A stretch of 11,119 nucleotides of DNA, from assembly GCA_964246015.1 (NCBI GenBank), contig CAXTPG010000126.1:1-11119 (forward strand), given 5' to 3'. A program made the translations under genes and the position numbers. A model generated the notes under the pieces. It saw nothing but the letters and a program-made list of their open reading frames with translations. It did not search any database and was not told the DNA's origin. This DNA is from JBBROS01 sp964246015. GTDB lineage: Bacteria > Pseudomonadota > Alphaproteobacteria > Acetobacterales > Acetobacteraceae. Below, in pieces: positions 6,589 to 11,119 of the stretch (position 1 is the first letter of the stretch; the number at the start of each line of letters is the position of its first letter).

Positions 6589-7326
6589 CTAAGGGAACGC
6601 CGCCGCCAGTTCCATCGGCAGCGCTTCCGGCCCGCGCAGCAGCGCGTCGGCCGCGGCCGTGTAGCCGCCTTCGGCCTTGTGCAGGACCAGGCCCGGCGCG
6701 ATGCGGGTGTCGGGCTGGCCAAGCCGGGCCTGCACCAGCAGCAGCTTCGCTGCCGCGCCGGTGCGGGGCCAGAGCGGGCATAGCGTGATCCGCCCCAGGC
6801 CCCGGTCCAGCAGCAATGCGCAGGTTTCCGCGGCCATCGTGGCTGGCAAAACAAGGGTGAGGGTGCCCCGGGACCCCAGCGCGGCTGATAGCGGACCGAT
6901 CCAGGCGGCGAGGCCTTTGCCGTCGCGCTGCTTGGCGAGGATGCGGCGGGCCCCGGCGGGGGGCGTGCCGGCCGGGTCGTGCCAGGGGGGGTTGGCGAAG
7001 GCGTGATCGACCGGACCCAGGTCCGGCGCCGTGGCGACGTCGGCTTCGTGGATCGTGGCCGTCATGGCGTTGGCGGCCAGGTTGGCGCGGGCCAGGGCGG
7101 TCATCGCGGGGTCGTGTTCGATGCCGGCCGCCAGCAGGCCGGGGACGCGGGCCATCAGGCACAGCAGGCCGGCGCCGGCGCCGGTTCCGGCCTCCAGCAC
7201 GCGGTCGCCGGGGCGGGCGGGGATGGCGGCCGCGAGCAGCACGGGCTCGATGCCTGTGCGCCAGCCATCCTTGGGCTGGTCGTAGCGGAGCCGGCCGCCC
7301 AGGAGCGTGCCTTCGGTGAGGTCCAT
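6589..7326 (-). CDS. trmN6: TrmN6-like SAM-dependent N6-adenine methyltransferase
   Basis: Members of this family methylate N6 of adenosine 37 in tRNA1(Val), using S-adenosylmethionine. The 245-residue product has the class I core: EGTLLGGRLRYDQPKDGWRTGIEPVLLAAA (5-34), SAM motif VLEAGTGAGAG (43-53), acidic motif II around GIEHDP (68-73), and the amino-methyltransferase motif NPPW (112-115). NPPW is the N-P-P-[YFW] signature of enzymes acting on exocyclic or amide nitrogen. The opening segment matches TrmN6 (YfiC) proteins, but the tRNA substrate is inferred. A related protein methyltransferase cannot be excluded. The ATG is chosen because it overlaps the TGA of the DUF2007 gene (TGATG), implying translational coupling, with GAGG four nt further upstream. 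Base use at silent sites is more balanced than in imuAB. Confidence 0.8.
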   Translation of the reverse strand: MDLTEGTLLGGRLRYDQPKDGWRTGIEPVLLAAAIPARPGDRVLEAGTGAGAGLLCLMARVPGLLAAGIEHDPAMTALARANLAANAMTATIHEADVATAPDLGPVDHAFANPPWHDPAGTPPAGARRILAKQRDGKGLAAWIGPLSAALGSRGTLTLVLPATMAAETCALLLDRGLGRITLCPLWPRTGAAAKLLLVQARLGQPDTRIAPGLVLHKAEGGYTAAADALLRGPEALPMELAAAFP

Positions 7327-7532
7327 CAGGCCTCGCCCGCTTCCTCCAGCACCTGACGGGCGCGCCGCTCGTCCTCGGGGAGGACAACCAGGCGGCGGGG
7401 GATGGCGCCGATGCTGCCCTCGACGGCGCTGGCGTGGCTGTCCAGCAGCAGGCAGTCGATCCCGGCATCGCGGAGCAGGGCGTGCAGGAAGCTGAGGCGG
7501 ACGAGGTCGTTCGAGAGAGTAATGGTCCGCAT
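7326..7532 (-). CDS. DUF2007-type small protein
   Basis: This 68-residue protein opens MRTITLSNDLVRLSFLHALLRDAGID, continues with a strand around CLLLDSHAS and then RRLVVLPEDERRARQVLEE. That layout matches DUF2007 (sometimes named putative signal-transducing protein), a small alpha/beta domain resembling the ACT/PII shape. Its biochemical role is not established. It is the first gene of a minus-strand unit with the methyltransferase gene (one-base TGATG overlap) and is divergent from the polyprenyl synthase gene. I recall this arrangement as conserved in alphaproteobacteria. AGGA lies nine nt before the ATG. There is no membrane segment. The family assignment rests on pattern recognition without a profile search. 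Confidence 0.75.
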   Translation of the reverse strand: MRTITLSNDLVRLSFLHALLRDAGIDCLLLDSHASAVEGSIGAIPRRLVVLPEDERRARQVLEEAGEA

Positions 7533-7551
7533 GAAGAATGGTCCTGTCGCC

Positions 7552-7581
7552 TTGACCCTGTTTCCGCGCCGCCGATATGGT
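7552..7581 (+). promoter_or_regulatory. Probable promoter of the polyprenyl synthase gene
   Basis: TTGACC (7552-7557) and TATGGT (7576-7581) are separated by 18 bp in the divergent spacer. Transcription would start near 7588. The upstream ATG at 7577 would then lie inside the -10 hexamer and could not be in the message, which supports the TTG at 7619 as start. Confidence 0.5.
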
Positions 7582-7607
7582 GCGCGGCGGCGGAGACCCG
7601 CCGGGTC

Positions 7608-7612
7608 GGGAG
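7608..7612 (+). promoter_or_regulatory. Ribosome binding site for TTG start at 7619
   Basis: GGGAG is followed by a six-nt spacer (CGCAGT) and TTG at 7619. No comparable site precedes the ATG at 7577. Confidence 0.5.
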
Positions 7613-7618
7613 CGCAGT

Positions 7619-8662
7619 TTGGGCATCGTCACCACGCCAGTCCAGCCGGAGCGGACGCCGGACGCCGCCACGTCGGCGGGCCGGGGCGACGCGCTGTCGA
7701 CGTTGGTGACGCTGGTCGGCGCCGACCTCGAGGCCACGAACCGCGCCATCGTCGCCCGGATGGACAGCCCGGTCGCGCTGATCCCGCAGCTTGCGGCGCA
7801 TATCGTCGCGGCCGGGGGCAAGCGGTTGCGGCCGCTGCTGACGCTGGCGGCGGCGCGGATGTGCGGGTATTCGGGCGCGCGGCACGTGCAGTTGGCGGCG
7901 TGCGTCGAGTTCATCCATACGGCGACGCTGTTGCATGACGACGTGGTGGACGAGAGCTTGTTGCGCCGGGGCATGTCGAGCGCCAATTCGGTGTTCGGGA
8001 ACAAGGCTTCGGTGCTGGTGGGGGATTTCCTGTTCGCGCGGGCGTTCCAGTTGATGGTGTCCGACGGGTCGTTGAAGGTGCTGGCGATCCTGTCCCACGC
8101 GGCGGCGACGATCGCGGAGGGCGAGGTGCTGCAGCTTGTCATCCAGAACGACCTGTCGACGCCGGAGCAGAAATATCTCGAGGTGATCCGCGGCAAGACG
8201 GCGGCGCTGTTCACGGCGGCGTGCCAGGTGGGGGCCGTGGTGGCGGACCGGCCGGAGATCGAGGAGGCGGCGCTGGCGGAGTACGGCGCCAATCTGGGCA
8301 TGGCGTTCCAGTTGGTCGACGATGCGCTAGACTATGCGGCGGACCAGGCGAAGCTGGGGAAGACCGTGGGCGACGATTTCCGGGAGGGGAAGGTGACCTT
8401 GCCGGTGCTTGCGGCCTATTCGGCGGGGGCGGAGGCGGATCGGGCGTTCTGGCGGCGGACGATCGAGGATAGCGAGCAGACGGACGAGGATCTGGACCAT
8501 GCGCTGTCGCTGATGGCGGCGAGCGGGGCGATCGGGACGACGCTGCGGCATGCGGGGCGGTTCGCCGATGAGGCAAAGGCGGCTTTGGCGCCGTTTCCGC
8601 CGGGGGCGTTCCGGGATGCGTTGATGGATGTCGCGGACTATACGGTCAGCCGGGTCAGCTGA
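7619..8662 (+). CDS. ispB: Long-chain polyprenyl diphosphate synthase
   Basis: This trans-prenyltransferase extends farnesyl or geranylgeranyl diphosphate with isopentenyl units to make the ubiquinone side chain. The 347-residue product (TTG start) has GGKRLRP (66-72), the first aspartate-rich motif LLHDDVVDE (104-112), GDFLFARAFQLMV (135-147), GKT (192-194) and the second motif FQLVDDALDY (230-239). The small residues just before the first motif (IHTATLLHDD) are typical of octaprenyl/decaprenyl synthases, with no bulky chain-stopping aromatic. Exact chain length is not readable; alphaproteobacteria usually make Q10, so decaprenyl is the likely product. A longer frame from ATG 7577 exists, but promoter and ribosome-binding-site positions favour TTG 7619. 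It is divergent from the DUF2007-methyltransferase pair and convergent with the NRPS gene. Confidence 0.9.
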   Translation: MGIVTTPVQPERTPDAATSAGRGDALSTLVTLVGADLEATNRAIVARMDSPVALIPQLAAHIVAAGGKRLRPLLTLAAARMCGYSGARHVQLAACVEFIHTATLLHDDVVDESLLRRGMSSANSVFGNKASVLVGDFLFARAFQLMVSDGSLKVLAILSHAAATIAEGEVLQLVIQNDLSTPEQKYLEVIRGKTAALFTAACQVGAVVADRPEIEEAALAEYGANLGMAFQLVDDALDYAADQAKLGKTVGDDFREGKVTLPVLAAYSAGAEADRAFWRRTIEDSEQTDEDLDHALSLMAASGAIGTTLRHAGRFADEAKAALAPFPPGAFRDALMDVADYTVSRVS

Positions 8663-8736
8663 CTGGATTGGCTGAGTTCTGTGGTGCTGTGGTGGGTTGC
8701 TGAAGGGCAACCCACCCTACGGATTGTCGGGCGGCA
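8663..8736. other. Convergent gap between polyprenyl synthase and NRPS genes
   Basis: This 74-bp gap is almost filled by a palindrome. On the minus strand the NRPS stop overlaps an ATG (TGATG) that opens a six-codon frame, MPPDNP, closed by a TAG at 8719-8717 at the edge of the palindrome. Confidence 0.6.
8691..8716. repeat. 10-bp perfect hairpin, dispersed-repeat type
   Basis: GGTGGGTTGC (8691-8700) is the exact reverse complement of GCAACCCACC (8707-8716), with loop TGAAGG and flank CTAC. The minus-strand version, GTAGGGTGGGTTGCC, resembles a family of dispersed GTAGGGTGGGTT palindromes I know from many proteobacterial and cyanobacterial genomes. It sits between convergent stop codons and may also act as a bidirectional terminator, though no T-tract follows. 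Confidence 0.6.

Positions 8737-11119
<2,383 letters not shown>

Noticed and set aside
7327..8301. N-terminal extension of the methyltransferase frame to 8301
   Set aside because: It would run antisense through the polyprenyl synthase gene and over DUF2007; the TGATG coupling and family start fix the ATG at 7326.
3816..8716. CRISPR array formed by the palindromes
   Set aside because: The three palindromes differ in sequence, are isolated, and have no regular spacers or cas genes.

Overview
This is a high-GC chromosomal segment with the gene content of an alphaproteobacterium, plausibly Acetobacteraceae or a close relative. The evidence is the era-recO-parC order, an alphaproteobacterial RecO, an imuA-imuB mutagenesis pair behind a GTTC-N7-GTTC LexA box, and a long-chain polyprenyl synthase divergent from a DUF2007-methyltransferase pair. 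The genus is inference. No rRNA, tRNA, CRISPR array or insertion sequence was seen.

Layout. Positions 1-3734 (+) hold the 3' part of era, then recO and parC, closely packed and co-oriented. From 3735 to 3846 is a gap between convergent genes with a strong hairpin. Positions 3847-6124 (-) hold imuA and imuB, which overlap by 74 bp, with a LexA operator touching the imuA start codon. The usual third gene, imuC (dnaE2), is not next to them. From 6125 to 6588 is a mostly noncoding stretch with a palindrome, a short degenerate tandem repeat and one probable 71-codon gene. Positions 6589-7532 (-) hold a TrmN6-like methyltransferase and a DUF2007 protein, read divergently from a polyprenyl diphosphate synthase at 7619-8662 (+) that appears to start at TTG. 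After another palindrome, 8737-11119 (-) is the 3' end of a nonribosomal peptide synthetase (NRPS) gene that runs off the window: adenylation domain, embedded methyltransferase, carrier protein, stop.

Functionally the left two thirds is housekeeping: ribosome maturation, recombination repair, chromosome decatenation, SOS mutagenesis, tRNA modification and quinone side chain. The right end is accessory secondary metabolism. Its adenylation pocket reads DFWNIGCVHK, one residue from the code I know for threonine. The embedded methyltransferase resembles N-methyltransferases, and the protein ends at the carrier domain with no thioesterase. I see no clearly new defence or mobile system. The points most worth a second look are the NRPS terminus, the LexA box fused to a probably leaderless imuA, and the small gene at 6359-6574.
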